Under the pieces are notes generated by a model. It saw nothing but the letters and a program-made list of their open reading frames with translations, was not told where the DNA came from and ran no database searches. Made by a program: the position numbers and the translations under genes. A stretch of 64,000 bases of DNA from Nilaparvata lugens (taxonomy: Eukaryota > Arthropoda > Insecta > Hemiptera > Delphacidae). Positions 1-10,194 of the stretch are shown in pieces. Every line of letters starts with the position of its first letter. Position 1 is the stretch's first letter. The DNA lies in the NCBI RefSeq assembly GCF_014356525.2, contig NC_052510.1, positions 53,562,045-53,626,044 on the forward strand. Direction: 5' to 3'.

Positions 1-236
1 AGACACTCGGTCTCCCAGAAAAATATATAGGCTATGGGACAACCAGGGGGCAAAAGACCGGTGGGAAAGTCAAGATTGAGATGGGTGGATGGCATCTCAA
101 AGGATGCTGCAGAACTTCTTCGCATCAGGAATTGGAGAATGAAGGCAAGAGATCGTGATGGATGGAGGCTCAGTATTGAGGAGGCCAGGGCTTGATTTGG
201 GCTGTAGCGCCATCGAAGAGGAAGAAGAAGAAGAAT
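1..236 (+). mobile_element. LINE 3' end fragment
   Basis: Bases 37-195 encode a C-terminal tail typical of non-LTR retrotransposon reverse transcriptases: a Gly/Arg/Lys-rich stretch, then R-W-V-D-G and, after a gap, R-N-W-R and R-D-R-D-G-W-R, then stop. A GAA-rich simple tail follows (about 217-236). It is truncated at the window edge. Related 3' ends occur at 27961-28390, 31180-31570 and 42957-43085, so this is one family or a few close ones. Read from motifs only; the clade was not determined. Confidence 0.7.
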
Positions 237-533
237 AAAAGTAAGAAAATTAATTCCCATTTATAAAGTGGACTGATCCAACACTTGCACATACTGACTC
301 AAGATTCAATTATTAAATTATCACAATGTAGATAATGAGTAAAATTCAAAAGTAAAGATTTTGATTCCATATTTTCAAGACGAAGAAATGGAGTTTGATT
401 GAACACATTTTCAAAAATGCTTTTTGTTACTAAATTGATTTAATGTAGCATCAACCAATTATGTAGAATGTTGTACGAGAAAGAAGCTACCGTATAAGGA
501 TAGAGCTCGATAATTAATAAATGACGACCTTAC

Positions 534-737
534 CGATCCAAAGCCGGCCCTTCGGATCAGCTTTGCCAGTGTGGGAGTGAAGTGTCTTGTTGGTGGTGAG
601 CTCTGCAATGACAGATGGTGTGCTGGCTGTATTGCTTCTGCCATCCCATGTTATATTCGCCACACTGCTATTCACACCAACAACAAATTTATCATCCATT
701 CCTTCGTATGGTATTATCAAGCCAGTTGTTGCATTAG
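534..737 (-). CDS. Regucalcin/SMP-30-like gene, duplicated exon copy A
   Basis: The exon of 204 bp is bounded on the minus strand by an acceptor (TTACAG before 737) and a donor (GGATCG then GTAAGG). It begins with two bases completing a codon and ends with one spare base, so it is symmetric. It encodes the SMP-30 segment with I-I-P-Y-E-G-M near the start, I-T-W-D-G in the middle and D-P-K-G-R-L-W-I-G at the end, the usual DPxGR strand of the six-bladed propeller. There is no stop or frameshift. It differs from copy B at few residues (D for N after E-G-M-D; T for S after N-T-A-S). Both copies could be used alternatively, or in series without breaking the frame. Transcript data would be needed to say which is used. 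The gene continues beyond the left edge. Confidence 0.8.
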
Positions 738-784
738 CTGTAATACAAAAATCGTATCAGTTTCCAACTAATTCCATTATTATA

Positions 785-905
785 AATAAAAATAGATATC
801 CAAGTACCCTTTTTGAAATTGTTTAGTCACAACGGTAGCCTACATGTTTCGGCTATTTTTAAATTCATTTTTTATTTATATTCAAGAGTAGCTCTAAAGA
901 AAAAA
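785..905. repeat. Dispersed 'AAGTACCCTTTTT' repeat fragment
   Basis: Part of a dispersed family built on a GTACCCTTTTT / TTTAGTCACAAC / TGTTTCGGCT core with ends rich in ATTTATATTCAAGAGTAGC. It is also seen at 6720-6840, 6245-6395, 27230-27332, 27655-27715, 36915-37145 and 44693-44830. This copy belongs to duplicated block A. Confidence 0.7.
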
Positions 906-1042
906 AGACAATTCAATTCTTATTTATTTATTTTTTATTGCTGTCTTACATTCATAAGTTGAAAATAGACATTAGCCAATGCAAAAACAAGATGAAAATA
1001 GATAAATCAATTCCAATAGTTTATTTTAATAACCGTAGGGTC

Positions 1043-1426
1043 CCAATTGACAGAATCCCAAACGACCGAAACGCTATATTTTCCCAAACGGCCGAAAACT
1101 ACTTTTCTCCCAATTGGCAGAACGCTTTCTGTCATTTGCGACAAACTAGAGAAACTTTCTGTCGTTTGGGAAACCTATCACTTTCGGTCGTTTGGGACTC
1201 TCAACACTTTCGGTCGTTTGGGACTCTCAACACTTTCGGCTCAATGCAACAAACAACGTTTTCTGTCGATTGGGAAAATTCTTAAAAGTTTTCTGTCATT
1301 TGGGATTCGGCTGAATGAGAAAGTTCCAGTTTCAATACTTCATTAATTCTGCCAATTGGGAAAAAAGCAGTTTTCGGCCGTTTGGGAAAATATAGCGTTT
1401 CGGTCGTTTGGGATTCTGTCAATTGG
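1043..1426. repeat. Palindromic (foldback) element, orientation 1
   Basis: Inverted arms of about 80 bp (1043-1122 and 1347-1426) start CCAATTGACAGAATCC and differ at only a few positions. The centre carries repeated 16-mers of the form TTTCNGTCNNTTGGGA, which are also found in the arms. The same element lies at 6969-7352 with its interior reversed. The 99-codon open frame inside it follows from the repeat and is probably not a gene. Confidence 0.85.
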
Positions 1427-1429
1427 TAT

Positions 1430-2238
1430 TGTAATATTACATTTTTCTTCTCACATTGGAATCGAATCTTCAATTCGAGATCTATGGAACTTTATAGTAA
1501 ATGTCAGAGTTATCAATAGACGGATAAACTTTTTGATGGAGAATTTATTATCGTAAATGTTTGTTGCATTGTTCCATAATGTCACCGAGGCAGGGTTAAC
1601 AAATTATTTTAAAAGATAAATGGTTTATTTAAATCGAGATATGTATAAAAATTTAAAATAACATTTTTAAAATAAAGTTTTATTGAGAACAGATGTAGAA
1701 TGTGAATTCTAAACTTATAAGTTATAATTTTTTTATGACGTGTCTGTAATGTGGGAGGCGTTGTCTTTCGTGACTGGCAACTTGTGTCTTTTTCCTGTTC
1801 GACCTTCTTCTGAAAAATGGCTTGCTACAAGTACTGTTGTCGTAGAGTTTTGCTCTAAATCATTTTCGTTTATTAATGTTGTAGATTGAGTTTTATATAA
1901 AATTTTGTGCTGTTTTGGTCAGATTTAGTTGTTAATGTAGTAAAGCCAATAGCCACTGTGTTTCAACTGTAAACTAGATAAGTATTTTTAGTTCGTAATA
2001 ACTCTGAAATCATTAGGCTTGTAAGTTATAATTGTTCTTTGTATATTTCTGTGTTTTGTCAAAATTTTCATCTGAAGATTATAAGTTAATTTGCTCTGAA
2101 AACTGGATTTCTCATTCATAGGCAATAGATCCATTCACAGTTTATCAAGAATCTATTTTATTGGAGCCGACAACTTTCCTTAGGTGATAGGTGTTAAATG
2201 CTATTCCAACCGTTTAAGGAAAAATTGATACCACGGCA
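1430..2238 (+). mobile_element. LTR of a retrotransposon (5' LTR)
   Basis: It starts TGTAATATTACA and ends CCACGGCA (TG...CA) and contains AATAAA near 1671. It matches the solo LTR at 38057-38850 over nearly the whole length, and that copy defines both ends. Immediately downstream comes a gag-like coiled-coil ORF. No matching 3' LTR was seen before duplicated block B, so the element is truncated or rearranged. Confidence 0.75.
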
Positions 2239-2421
2239 AATGTTACCCCTGTGGTGGGACCGAATTACAAAATAAATATGTCCCAAATGGTACACCATGA
2301 AATCCCTGGTTATAGAAATTATTAGTGGATAGATATCTTGATAGGTTATGAATGGTTTGTTGCTGAGTGGGAAGTCGGTTCAAGAGAGATCAAGTTTTAA
2401 TGAATCAGTGCATATTACAAA

Positions 2422-3063
2422 ATGGCAAACATTAAAAATGATCTGAATCTTATAGCATTCTTAACACAAAGATTTGATGAGTTAGATGCTAAATTTGATA
2501 AGCAAAATGCTAAGTTAGACCAAATGTTTAAAAATCAAAATGCTAGGTTTGATGATATGAAGCAAGAATGTACTAGCATTAGACTAGAGCAGGTTAGTAT
2601 AAACCTTCTATTGAAAAATGCACATGAAACATTGAAAGATGAAAACAAATTGAAGCAGGATGATAGTAGTGTTAAGTTACAAGATCAACTCATTCAAATT
2701 TCTGACAATGTAGGCCTAGTTACTGTTGTTGAAAAAGTCAACCCTAGTGAGACAGTAGAATTGAGTAAAGAAGTAGGTAGGGAGTTGTCTTCACTGAAAG
2801 TCAACTATCATGAAAGTAATATTGCTACATTGAAGGTTAGGAAAACTATGAACAAAGTGAATGATTACATGAGACAGGTTTCTGTAGAGGTTAGGAAAAA
2901 TGTAAACAAAATGAATCTTGCTTTGAGTCAAGTTGATGAGTTCAACTTTCAACTGAGAATTGAAAAGGTGTATGCTATGCATTCTCAAGTGAACATGACC
3001 AACTTTTGCAAGCAAAATGGCTTGTTAAAACAAATGAACCCATGGATAATATCATGTTCTTGA
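2422..3063 (+). CDS. Coiled-coil, gag-like ORF of the LTR element
   Basis: The 213-codon frame starts at an ATG about 180 bp after the LTR. The product is hydrophilic and rich in K, N, E, D, Q and L. Residues 8-60 have heptad-like repeats (F-D-E-L-D-A-K-F-D-K-Q-N-A-K-L-D-Q), so a coiled coil is likely. I see no zinc knuckle, protease, reverse transcriptase or integrase motif here or downstream. Position after an LTR suggests a gag-type or structural ORF of a non-autonomous element. It does not resemble a host gene I know. A short overlapping frame continues to 3188 and could be the decayed remainder. Confidence 0.5.
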   Translation: MANIKNDLNLIAFLTQRFDELDAKFDKQNAKLDQMFKNQNARFDDMKQECTSIRLEQVSINLLLKNAHETLKDENKLKQDDSSVKLQDQLIQISDNVGLVTVVEKVNPSETVELSKEVGRELSSLKVNYHESNIATLKVRKTMNKVNDYMRQVSVEVRKNVNKMNLALSQVDEFNFQLRIEKVYAMHSQVNMTNFCKQNGLLKQMNPWIISCS

Positions 3064-4904
3064 AGAAAACAAAACGCAAAGTCTCCATTGATGTATTAGT
3101 ATTCAAAGGTTGTTTTAAGTTGCTTACTTACAAGATGATGACAATAAATCACATGATGAAAGGGTATTCCCCAACACACAATGATTAGGAATCCTGTGTC
3201 ATGCCGGGATTCAGAATAGCAATGACCGTAAATACTACGTATGGTAAGAGTCCATAATTGTATCTTTTTCTTTCCTGTAGCCTATTTTTCTTGGCCCTTA
3301 ATCTTTTCAATTTTCGATTCTTTCCTGTCTTTGTGTAATATTCAGTAAATTTCTTCTATGATGCATATCTTAACCAATCTTGTCCATAGTCATTTAAATT
3401 TGTATTTTTTTCTGAAATAATATTAGAAGTTGAAATAGTAGCTTATTTTCCTAATCTTTAATTTGTTGATAAAACTTAACTTTTCTAAAATCTATCCATT
3501 GTTGTGTAAAGAATTGTTTGCTTGTGACATATTTTTTCATCATGTATCACTTATGTGAAGTTTATCAATTTTGTGTGTGTTGTTTTAGGGAATTTATTTA
3601 CCCAGTTTTCTTTTCTCTTGTTTGTATTTTTTAGGGAACTTATTTACCCAGTATTTCATCTTGATCATCTTTGTATCATAATCTTGAAATGTTTATACTT
3701 ATTATACAGTCTTTAAATTTTAAATTATTTTAAAAAATAATTGGTTAATTTAAAACGTTTTGTTATATTATTATTTGAAATAAGTTTTTGTAATTGATTT
3801 TTTTTTTAATTTTAAAACTGTTTGTTCTATAAATTTTGATATGATTGATTATCGTTTGAAATGGATGCTGGAGTGTATGTAGAATTTTTAGTGGGTTTGT
3901 TGATTAGAATTTTGCTGGTATGTGATTGTTTTTTGAGATGGAAACCCATTATTGCCTAAAGAAGGAATAACAGAGGTTATGACTTAGAGAGGCAGTAATG
4001 AGATAATATTTTTTGTGTTGATTAATAATTTTGATTGCCATAGATGCAAAATAATGATTAATAATGTTGATTGCCATAGATGCAAAATGATGATTACTTA
4101 TGAATATTGTTTGCCTTTGAAGCAAAATATTATTGATGTTTTGAATGGTTTCTTGTTTAATGTTTGATAGTAAAGTTTTGTCATGAAATGTAGTTTGTGT
4201 TTAGAACATTGAAGAGTCGAAATAAACTATAGTATCCAACAAACGATGATTAATAATATTAAATAATTTGCTTTTTATACAATTTTTGAACAAAATTAAA
4301 ACTAAATAATTTTGAAACCCTGAATGATAAATCATAAATGTGAAATGAACATGCTATAAATGAAATGTTATATTAAATAATAATGAAATGCAAATATATT
4401 ATGAAATGATTGAATAGAAGACCAAATGTCTGAAATTATTGAAATATGTATTGAAATTAAATTTTTGTTGTGTTGTTATGATGTTTGTTTTTTACAATTT
4501 TGATAATGATACAGGGTGTTATGAAATTATATTTCTATTTTGAAGAATGGATTAAAATGTTGATATTTGAACAGTGAATAAATGAATGATTTTTTTTTTA
4601 AATTTATCATTGATATGTCCATATTTCACAATTTATGTATTGCTGACTGTATAATAAGATGTTAACAAATTTCCATTTCATAGATACTTAAAATAATTTT
4701 TATGTGTATTAGATTGTATTGATAGCCTAATCAAAGTTTTTCTTTTTAGTTTATAAGTATTTTAAGACAACAGGTACAGCACAGACATTAACATTGAAAT
4801 AGTTATCATGTGAATCTCGAAATCAGTAACAAGTGAACGCCATGAAGAGTGTTAAGAACATTTGTGTGATTTTCGAACTAGTGTGACATATCTACACCAA
4901 AATC
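3064..4904. other. AT-rich internal region of the LTR element, no gene
   Basis: Very AT-rich with no convincing ORF. It holds two short direct repeats: TTTAGGGAA-TTATTTACCCAG at about 3587 and 3632, and a tandem pair of about 38 bp, each with TTGATTGCCATAGATGCAAA, at 4030-4090. Boundaries of the retroelement within it cannot be fixed from the sequence. Confidence 0.5.
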
Positions 4905-5515
4905 AATGCTGCGGCCTACACCAATAACTACGCCAATGTCAACACCAATAACTACGCCAAAATCTACGCCGATGCCTGTGCTGATGCCAACGCGAATATC
5001 TATGCCGATGCCTGCGCCAAAGCCAATATCTGCGCCAATGCTGATGCCAAAATCTGTGCCAATGCTGATGCCAACACCAAAATCAATGCTGCGGCCTACA
5101 CCAATAACTACGCCAATGTCAACACCAATAACTACGCCAATGTCAACACCAATAACTACGCCAAAATCTACGCCGATGCCTGTGCTGATGTCAATGCCTG
5201 CGCCAATGCCAATAGCTACGTCAATGCCTGCGCCAATGCCAAAATCTGCGCCAATGCTGCACCAATGCCAATAGCTACGCCAATGCCTGCGCCAATGCTG
5301 ATGCCAACACCAAAATCAACGCCGATGCCTGTGCTGATATCAATGCCTGCGCCAATGCCAAAATCTGCGCCAATGCTGCACCAATGCCAATAGCTACGCC
5401 AATGCTGATGCCAACACCAAAATCAATGCCAATGCCTGCGCCAATGCCAATGCCAATATCAACGCCGATGCCAAAGCCGACACCAAAGCATACGCCAATA
5501 GCAATGCCAATGCTT
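4905..5515 (+). repeat. Tandem repeat of CCAATG/CCGATG hexamer units
   Basis: Degenerate 6- and 12-bp units (CCAATGCC, CCAATAACTACG, CCGATGCCTGCG) with higher-order duplication; for example CCAATAACTACGCCAATGTC recurs. Two frames stay open on the plus strand (4906-5274, 5384-5626) and would encode Met-Pro-x-Pro repeats with Ala, Thr, Ile and Ser. They are interrupted by a shift near 5274. It could be a repeat-domain ORF remnant of the retroelement or plain satellite DNA; I favour the latter. Confidence 0.75.
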
Positions 5516-6021
5516 ATTGCTGACTTTGTATCTCAAACTTCAACACTACTGCATTACCTGGAGGTAATTGCCATCCATGTTCACATTCACAACTTTGAAT
5601 TCAGAAGAACAGTCACAGTATCATGAAAGAATTGATTCAAAAAATCCTCTCCTAAATTATTCCTGTATGCAGAACTCTAAACCTTGAAAGCTGAAAATAT
5701 CAAAAAACCAAACCTTACCTAAATTAATCCTCACCTAAATTAATCCTGTATGCAGCGTCTATCTCTTTTCCAAAAAACGAATTACATTGTCATTTCAAGC
5801 CTGAAATGTACATTGTATAATTACAAATATGATACAAAATTTATGTGACTCTGTATTGAATTTGGAATGCAGCCGTCTACTACAAACATGAAGCAATGCT
5901 AACTGAGATGTCACCTGTATCGAGTTTGATATGCATCAGTCGACTACAAGTATCAGCCCAACACTACGTGCATCCAGATCAGCCCAACACTTAACGTCAT
6001 CACATTGGAGTCACACTTAAC
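5516..6021. other. Unassigned spacer between retroelement and block B
   Basis: AT-rich with no ORF of note. It contains short local direct repeats, TCAGCCCAACACT at about 5952 and 5980 and CCTAAATTAATCC near 5717 and 5733. Nothing here matches the LTR at 1430. Confidence 0.4.
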
Positions 6022-6234
6022 TGAAAATCATTCTCATTTATAAAGTGGACTGATTCTGCAGCACTTGCACATACTGGCTTGAGATCGAATTATTAAATCA
6101 TCACAATATAAAATGAGTAAAATTTTATTCAAAACGTGAATAATCTTAAAATTGAGAGAATGGGTTTTGATTGAAATCAGTTTCAAAAATGCTTTGTTAC
6201 TAAATTGAGTTGATTTTGCATCAACCAATTATTT

Positions 6235-6405
6235 AGGATGTTGTCTTTTTTCTTTAGGGCTACTTTTGAATATAAATCTGAGTACCTACCCTTTTTAAAA
6301 TTATTTAGTCACATGTTTCATATAGCCGAAACATGTTGTGACTAAATAATTTGGAAAAGGGTATTCAGATTTCTATTTTTATTTATATTTACCGTAGGAT
6401 GTTGT
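6235..6405. mobile_element. 161-bp foldback insertion with 11-bp flanking duplication
   Basis: Compared with copy A, this copy has 161 extra bases bracketed by TAGGATGTTGT at 6234-6244 and 6395-6405; copy A has a single TAGAATGTTGT. The insert is partly palindromic around ATTTAGTCACA...TGTGACTAAAT with CTACCCTTTTT / AAAAGGGTA arms. The same family is scattered through the window. A long target duplication suggests retroposition or a long-TSD DNA element. Confidence 0.75.
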
Positions 6406-6459
6406 ATGAGAAAGAAGATATAAGGATAGAGCTCGATAATTGATAAATGACGATCTTAC

Positions 6460-6663
6460 CGATCCAAAGCCGGCCCTTCGGATCAGCTTTGCCAGTGTGG
6501 GAGTGAAGTGTCTTGTTGGTGGTGAGCTCTGCAATGACAGATGGTGAGCTGGCTGTATTGCTTCTGCCATCCCATGTTATATTCGCCACACTACTATTCA
6601 CACCAACTACAAATTTATTATCCATTCCTTCGTATGGTATTATCAAGCTAGCTGTTGCATTAG
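6460..6663 (-). CDS. Regucalcin/SMP-30-like gene, duplicated exon copy B
   Basis: The 204-bp exon is identical in length and phase to 534-737. On the minus strand it follows acceptor GCATTACAG and precedes donor GGATCG-GTAAGATC. It fits the preceding exon (9039-9212), whose spare C plus the CT here gives Pro, followed by N-A-T-A-S-L-I-I-P-Y-E-G-M. It contains the I-T-W-D-G and D-P-K-G-R-L-W-I-G family motifs. In the canonical family a short R-x-N-D-G-K precedes D-P-x-G-R; here it reads H-S-H-T-G-K, so substrate and ring-opening residues appear replaced by His. An N-A-T and an N-S-S sequon suggest glycosylation if the protein is secreted. Confidence 0.85.
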
Positions 6664-6719
6664 CTGTAATGCAAAAATCGTATTAGTTTCCAACCAATTC
6701 CATTATTATAAATAAAAAT

Positions 6720-6840
6720 AGATATCTAAGTACCCTTTTTGAAATTGTTTAGTCACAACGGTAGCCTACATGTTTCGGCTATTTTTAAATTCATTTTTTA
6801 TTTATATTCAAGAGTAGCTCTAAAGAAAAAAAGACAATTC
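6720..6840. repeat. Dispersed 'AAGTACCCTTTTT' repeat fragment (block B copy)
   Basis: Same fragment as 785-905, carried along in the block duplication. Confidence 0.7.
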
Positions 6841-6968
6841 AATTCTTATTTATTTATTTTTTATTGCTGTCTTACATCCATAAGTTGAAAATAGACATTA
6901 GCCAATGCAAAAACAAGATGAAAATAGATAAATCAATTCCAATAGTTTATTTTAATAACCGTAGGGTC

Positions 6969-7352
6969 CCAATTGACAGAATCCCAAACGACCGAAACGC
7001 TATATTTTCCCAAACGGCCGAAAACTGCTTTTTTCCCAATTGGCAGAATTAATGAAGTATTGAAACTGGAACTTTCTCATTCAGCCGAATCCCAAATGAC
7101 AGAAAACTTTTAAGAATTTTCCCAATCGACAGAAAACGTTGTTTGTTGCATTGAGCCGAAAGTGGTGAGAGTCCCAAACGACCGAAAGTGTTGAGAGTCC
7201 CAAACGACCGAAAGTGATAGGTTTCCCAAACGACAGAAAGTTTCTCTAGTTTGTCGCAAATGACAGAAAGCGTTCTGCCAATTGAGAGAAAAGTAGTTTT
7301 CGGCCGTTTGGGAAAATATAGCGTTTCGGTCGTTTGGGATTCTGTCAATTGG
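6969..7352. repeat. Palindromic (foldback) element, orientation 2
   Basis: Same arms and flanks as 1043-1426, but the interior runs backwards. The segment containing AATTAATGAAGTATTG lies next to the left arm here and next to the right arm in copy A. Arm variants (CTGCTTTTTT versus CTACTTTTCT) are swapped as well, so most of the element including inner arms is inverted. Confidence 0.85.
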
Positions 7353-7355
7353 TAT

Positions 7356-8687
7356 ATGCCACCATAATAACTACATACCGGTAGCTATAATACATATATG
7401 TAGAAAAAAAGAAAAAATTAAATGAATGAATGTAAGCCCCACGAAAGCAGAGCTTATGTGTGGGAAGATTCGATTACAAAAATCATAATCAATAATGGGT
7501 TAAATTAAATAGTTGATAGCATCATAAAATGTGGAAAAGTCTATAGTATTAGATTCAATAAAATTGAAAAATGCATATTTTGTCTAGAATACAAACTTGA
7601 GAATGGTTTCATTTTTTAAAGATCAAATAATCTATTTTTGTTTTGATGGATGTTAGTGCATGTGTGATGAGCCACTACCTTCGTAAATATTTACGGAGCT
7701 AGTAGATGAGCACGGTATCAACTTGTGCGTGGGTATTGAGATTAGAAGATGAAATGATCTAAAATACATGATCTTGGCGGTATTGCCACGTCTGCTTCAA
7801 TATCAGTTGATGGTGATATAAAAAATTATCACATTCATTATTATTTATAATTATTATTCATCAACTACCTAACTTGTTATAAATTGTACTACATTTGCAA
7901 ATATTGTAATAAGGGTGGATATAAGTACAATTGAGATAATAATAGATATTGTTTGGTACCTAATGAAAAAAAGTTCATTGTTCTATAGTGGGGCTATAGG
8001 CGTCAGGCAGGTAGAATTTAGTTCATGAAATTTCTAAAAGAAATTCATGATTTCATGAATGAATTTTAAATTCATTACACTATATTTTTACAGAAACGAA
8101 AAAATGATTTGACAAATTCTATGTGTTTTAATAATCGATAGAATCATTGTAGTGACAATTCATTTGATTATGATTTTAATAATTATATGCGTACCGTATT
8201 TGAAATATTATTTTCAATAAAAAAGTTTTTTTTTTAATTCCATATAACATATGTATCACCTATTATAAGTATGTCCTATTAGCCTTTATATTAATTTTTG
8301 AATACCCTGTTAATAACTTCCAAACTGTCTAAAGCCAATACAGGGTTCAGAGCAATAATTGAAATATACGGTACCTACCTACAAGAAATAGTACAAGGTA
8401 TTCTTAGTTTTTCTCTCCCGATCTGTGCTTCATTGTAAAAACAATTAAGAATAAGAATAGAGAATAAAAATAGGTGTAATTTAAGTTGATAAATCTGCAA
8501 ACTTTGAGGATACTTTTGATACTCAATATTATTTAATATCAACCCTCTGATCTATGAATTTCGAACTACCAAAATCATATTAACAAAAGGACATCACTAT
8601 TTTGGAAAAATTTACAATAAAATAAGCGAAATAACTTCAATAAATTATTATCATTCTTCAATGTTGTTCTCCATCACGAACTGCTTA
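7356..8687. other. Intron of the regucalcin-like gene, no feature
   Basis: AT-rich intronic sequence between exons at 6663 and 9039. No ORF or recognisable repeat apart from common oligo-A/T runs. Confidence 0.5.
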
Positions 8688-8830
8688 TTATTAAATCACT
8701 TTTTGCTATTAGAAAAAACATCTAGCAGTCAGATATTTTACAATAAATGAATTAATCACTCACTGTGACAACGAGATCTTTCGGCAGGTCCGCCTAGTCG
8801 TTTTTTCTAATAGCAAAATGTGAATTAATA
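8688..8830. repeat. Small palindromic MITE-like element
   Basis: Inverted arms TTTTTGCTATTAGAAAAAAC (about 8699-8719) and GTTTTTTCTAATAGCAAAA (8800-8818), extending to TATTAA-type ends, enclose a GC-richer loop (TTTCGGCAGGTCCGCC). Confidence 0.65.
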
Positions 8831-9038
8831 TCACTTAGGAGGAATGGATTTTTTACAAAAATGGTGTAAGTGATGATAAGCCACCGTCAACCGGCCTTGA
8901 TAATAGCATTTACACATGATTACTTCAGATTTCCATCTCACAATTAAAAAATGAGTATGGAAAAATAAATTTGGTAAGTACAGTATTTTGAAATGGATAT
9001 GAAGGAAAGTATAGTCTATTTCAGGAGCCTTTACTCAC

Positions 9039-9212
9039 GTCCATCCACGATTTTGGCTGTGAACCGTTCCCTGGTGGACGGTTTGTAGCTGATCACTGAT
9101 CCTCCATAGATATCGACAAAGTACAAAGTTTGACTCTTCACATCCCAGTAAGGCGAATGTCCCCAACCGTACTGTGTTTTACTGATTGATCTCACCTTAT
9201 AGTCTTCGCTAC
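9039..9212 (-). CDS. Regucalcin/SMP-30-like gene, N-terminal propeller exon
   Basis: The 174-bp exon has acceptor ATTTTCAG and donor GGAC-GTGAGT. It starts with two bases completing a codon, has 57 codons, and leaves one base, matching its neighbours. The product has G-W-G-H-S-P-Y-W-D then T-L-Y-F-V-D-I-Y-G-G, the first blade of SMP-30/gluconolactonase/LRE-like proteins, which usually read G-E-G/S-P-x-W then L-x-x-V-D-I. The family enzymes are metal-dependent lactonases or Ca-binding proteins. The metal-ligand Glu of G-E-S-P appears as His, which questions classical activity. Upstream, 10677-10722 would supply a signal peptide. Confident on family, unsure on activity. Confidence 0.85.
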
Positions 9213-9251
9213 CTGAAAATGCATTCCACTGTTGAAATATCTCATTTATTT

Positions 9252-9504
9252 TATCAGGAGTGGCCGCAGTCGAGTGGATCAGATGCTGGCTTTATGATTC
9301 AGAGGCGCGGGTTCAAATCCCGGCCTGGGCAAGATATTTATCTCGGGCCACTCCCGTGTTTCGGATGGACACGTTAAGCCGTCGGTCCCGGCTGCCTAAA
9401 AAGCAGTCGTTAGGTCATGTCAGAGGCCCTGAAATTGATCAGTAGCGACCTGAAAACTCTGACACCAGACCTGAGCCAGCCAGGTCACTCGATATTATTA
9501 TTCT
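9252..9504 (+). mobile_element. tRNA-derived SINE, family 1
   Basis: The head resembles a tRNA with an A box (GGCCGCAGTCGAGTGGATC) and B box (GGTTCAAATCC), followed by a unique body and an ATT-rich tail. Direct repeats TATCTCATTTATTT at 9238-9251 and 9505-9518 are the target-site duplication. It lies about 40 bp upstream of the splice acceptor of the 9039-9212 exon. Other copies are at 30700-31068 and 18470-18620. Confidence 0.88.
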
Positions 9505-9917
9505 TATCTCATTTATTTCATTTTAAAAGGTCACAATTCAAATTTATCATAATCAAATAGATAATAATCACTATTAATAATATAATAATGTATTCGACTG
9601 GATAATGTACAAACTGTTTTAGGATGAATGACTGAGTAGGAGAATACATTAACATTTTTCTGAGTCTATTCTAAATATCTGATGAAAATAGCCTAACTTG
9701 AATAAATTTTGGAGTATTTTATTCTTCAGTAGCTTACCTATTACAAGATTGGAATAATTTTGAAAATACTGTACGATGAGGATTTCCTATCAAACGCTTA
9801 ATAATCACTCATCAATTATCTCTAACTTTTAATAAGCTAGATTAAAATAATATTCACTCATGCTTTCAACGGAAATTAGAGTGGCTTTCCAGTAAACCTA
9901 CTGTCAGTTGAGTATTG

Positions 9918-10194
9918 CCATAGAGAAACAATAGCATAAGTAGATATCCCATGGTGTAGGGAGTTTATGTCGCAACTTTTACTGTTATCTCAAGTCGATT
10001 GCTATAGATTATTGTAGATTTTTACTGTTTTGGCCGGGTGAGAGTGTATGAACAACACAATATGAGAGACTACCAGCGTCACACACCTTTTTGGGAAAGA
10101 ATTACGTTGACTATCGGCTTGAGATAACAGTAAAAGTTGCGACATAAACGCCCTATACCATGAGATATCTACTCAAGCTATTGTTTCTCTATGG
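9918..10194. mobile_element. MITE with long terminal inverted repeats, family M1
   Basis: Terminal inverted repeats start CCATAGAGAAACAATAGC and extend through TAGATATC, GTTTATGTCGCAACTTTTAC and TGTTATCTCAAG. They are flanked by TATTG on both sides (9913-9917, 10195-10199). A second copy lies at 51246-51521. Confidence 0.85.

Larger units (their letters stand above)
246..1429. repeat. Duplicated block, copy A
   Basis: This block is repeated at 6022-7355 in the same orientation with high identity, including a complete 204-bp regucalcin-like exon, its splice sites and flanking intron. Copy A lacks the 161-bp insertion present in copy B. Its internal palindromic element (1043-1426) is reversed relative to copy B. 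It ends abruptly at an LTR that starts at 1430. Confidence 0.9.
6022..7355. repeat. Duplicated block, copy B
   Basis: Second copy of the block at 246-1429, in direct orientation, carrying the second regucalcin-like exon. It differs by a 161-bp insertion near 6245-6395 and by the reversed palindromic element at 6969-7352. Sequence after 7355 (TATGCCACCATAATAAC) is unrelated to what follows copy A, where an LTR begins. Confidence 0.9.

Noticed and set aside
459..644. Short minus ORF over the regucalcin-like exon (also 6379-6570)
   Set aside because: Wrong frame of the real exon.
1047..1346. 99-codon ORF repeated at 7049-7348
   Set aside because: It is the interior of the palindromic element; conservation follows from the duplication and the motif repeats, and the product looks non-protein-like.
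4905..5515. CRISPR-like array
   Set aside because: Contiguous degenerate short units without unique spacers; eukaryotic setting.
9257..9330. Possible tRNA gene
   Set aside because: Part of a SINE with target duplications and a copy elsewhere.
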